From CAYJPV01 sp964396055 (lineage in GTDB: Bacteria > Acidobacteriota > Vicinamibacteria > Vicinamibacterales > JAKQTR01), in assembly GCA_964396055.1 (NCBI GenBank), contig CAYNDV010000213.1:1-6116 (forward strand): a stretch of 6,116 nucleotides of DNA. Reading direction: 5' to 3'. A program made the position numbers and the translations under genes. This document shows positions 5,788 through 6,116 of this stretch, piece after piece; position 1 is the stretch's first letter; each line of letters begins with the position of its first letter. Below the pieces are notes generated by a model. It was not told where the DNA came from, did not search any database, and saw only the letters and a list, made by a program, of their open reading frames with translations.

Positions 5788-6090
5788 TTAACGCGACTCG
5801 GCCCTGGCCGCGTCGGCGCGGCCGAGCGGCATGACCACGTCGACATTCGCGTGCGGGCGCGCGATGACATGGGTGGTGACGACTTCACCCACCCGCGCCG
5901 CTGCCGTCTGCCCGGCGTCGATGGCGGCCTTCACCGCCGCGACGTCGCCGCGCACGACGATCGACACGTAGCCGCCGCCGGTCTTCTCGTAGGTCACCAG
6001 CTCGACCTTGGCGGCCTTCACCGCCGCGTCGGCCGCTTCGACCACCGCCGGAAACGACCGGCACTCAATCATCCCAAGGGCTTCAGTCAT
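5788..6090 (-). CDS. BMC-H shell hexamer protein (single BMC domain)
   Basis: This 100-residue protein is the main facet tile: single-domain BMC proteins form cyclic hexamers with a central pore for substrates. The whole fold is visible: ALGMIECRSFPAVVEAADAA (4-23), VKAAKVELVTYEK (24-36), the pore loop TGGGY (37-41), SIVVRGDVAAVKAAIDAG (43-60) and THVIARPHANVDVVMP (73-88). The edge lysine equivalent of PduA Lys26 appears to be Lys25. The pore loop reads TGGG rather than the common GSG-type loop, which may alter pore size or selectivity. A charged tail of about 12 residues (GRADAARAESR) follows the domain. The ATG at 6090 has GAGG (6099-6096) five bases upstream. It is the first gene of the operon seen here, but the operon could begin upstream of the window. 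Confidence 0.96.
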   Translation of the reverse strand: MTEALGMIECRSFPAVVEAADAAVKAAKVELVTYEKTGGGYVSIVVRGDVAAVKAAIDAGQTAAARVGEVVTTHVIARPHANVDVVMPLGRADAARAESR

Positions 6091-6100
6091 GCGTACCTCA

Positions 6101-6116
6101 CTCTCGGCTTTCGGCT
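6101..6116. repeat. Start of a heptamer repeat array upstream of the BMC-H gene (cut by window end)
   Basis: The plus strand reads CTCTCGG (6101-6107), CTTTCGG (6108-6114), then CT at the edge, clearly the start of further units. It resembles the array at 5299-5330 and lies directly upstream of the BMC-H ribosome-binding site. Only two full units are visible, so its extent and any promoter behind it cannot be judged. Confidence 0.5.

Overview
The window is GC-rich throughout. Every gene I can support lies on the minus strand, so the biology reads from high to low coordinates. It holds two things: part of a bacterial microcompartment (BMC) operon at about 6090-2672, and the first roughly 806 codons of an Oar-like TonB-dependent outer-membrane receptor (2420 down to base 1, running off the window). 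A large receptor with an N-terminal carboxypeptidase-regulatory-like domain, high GC and short heptamer-like repeats in the spacers together suggest Acidobacteriota, perhaps the Vicinamibacteria side. That placement is inference from recalled family patterns, not proof.

The microcompartment operon, in transcription order, is: a BMC-H hexamer shell protein (6090-5788); a BMC-P (EutN/CcmL) pentamer (5768-5481); an unrecognised 44-residue single-pass membrane protein (5467-5333); a CoA-acylating aldehyde dehydrogenase of the PduP/EutE family with an N-terminal encapsulation-peptide-like helix (5284-3845); a tandem-domain BMC-T trimer shell protein resembling PduT (3845-3234); a second BMC-P (3225-2944); and a third BMC-P (2941-2672). 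Gaps are 19, 13, 48, -1, 8 and 2 bases, as expected for one transcript. The set contains hexamer, trimer and pentamer tiles plus the core aldehyde-oxidising enzyme of a metabolosome. The expected chemistry is conversion of an aldehyde and CoA to acyl-CoA with NAD+ reduction inside a protein shell. The aldehyde-generating signature enzyme, a phosphotransacylase and an alcohol dehydrogenase are not in the window, so the substrate cannot be named; they may lie beyond base 6116.

The 251-base spacer 2671-2421 separates the operon from the receptor. It has a C8 tract (as read on the minus strand) just after the last stop codon, a strong GC-rich hairpin without a U-tract, and a plausible sigma70-type promoter for the receptor, which also has a strong Shine-Dalgarno sequence. 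The receptor therefore looks like a separate transcription unit that may be next to the BMC operon by chance.

The points most worth a second look are the tiny membrane protein embedded between shell and enzyme genes, the repeat array shared by two operon spacers (one copy overlaps a possible alternative dehydrogenase start), and a cysteine near the BMC-T pore segment that is offset from the iron-sulfur cysteine of PduT.
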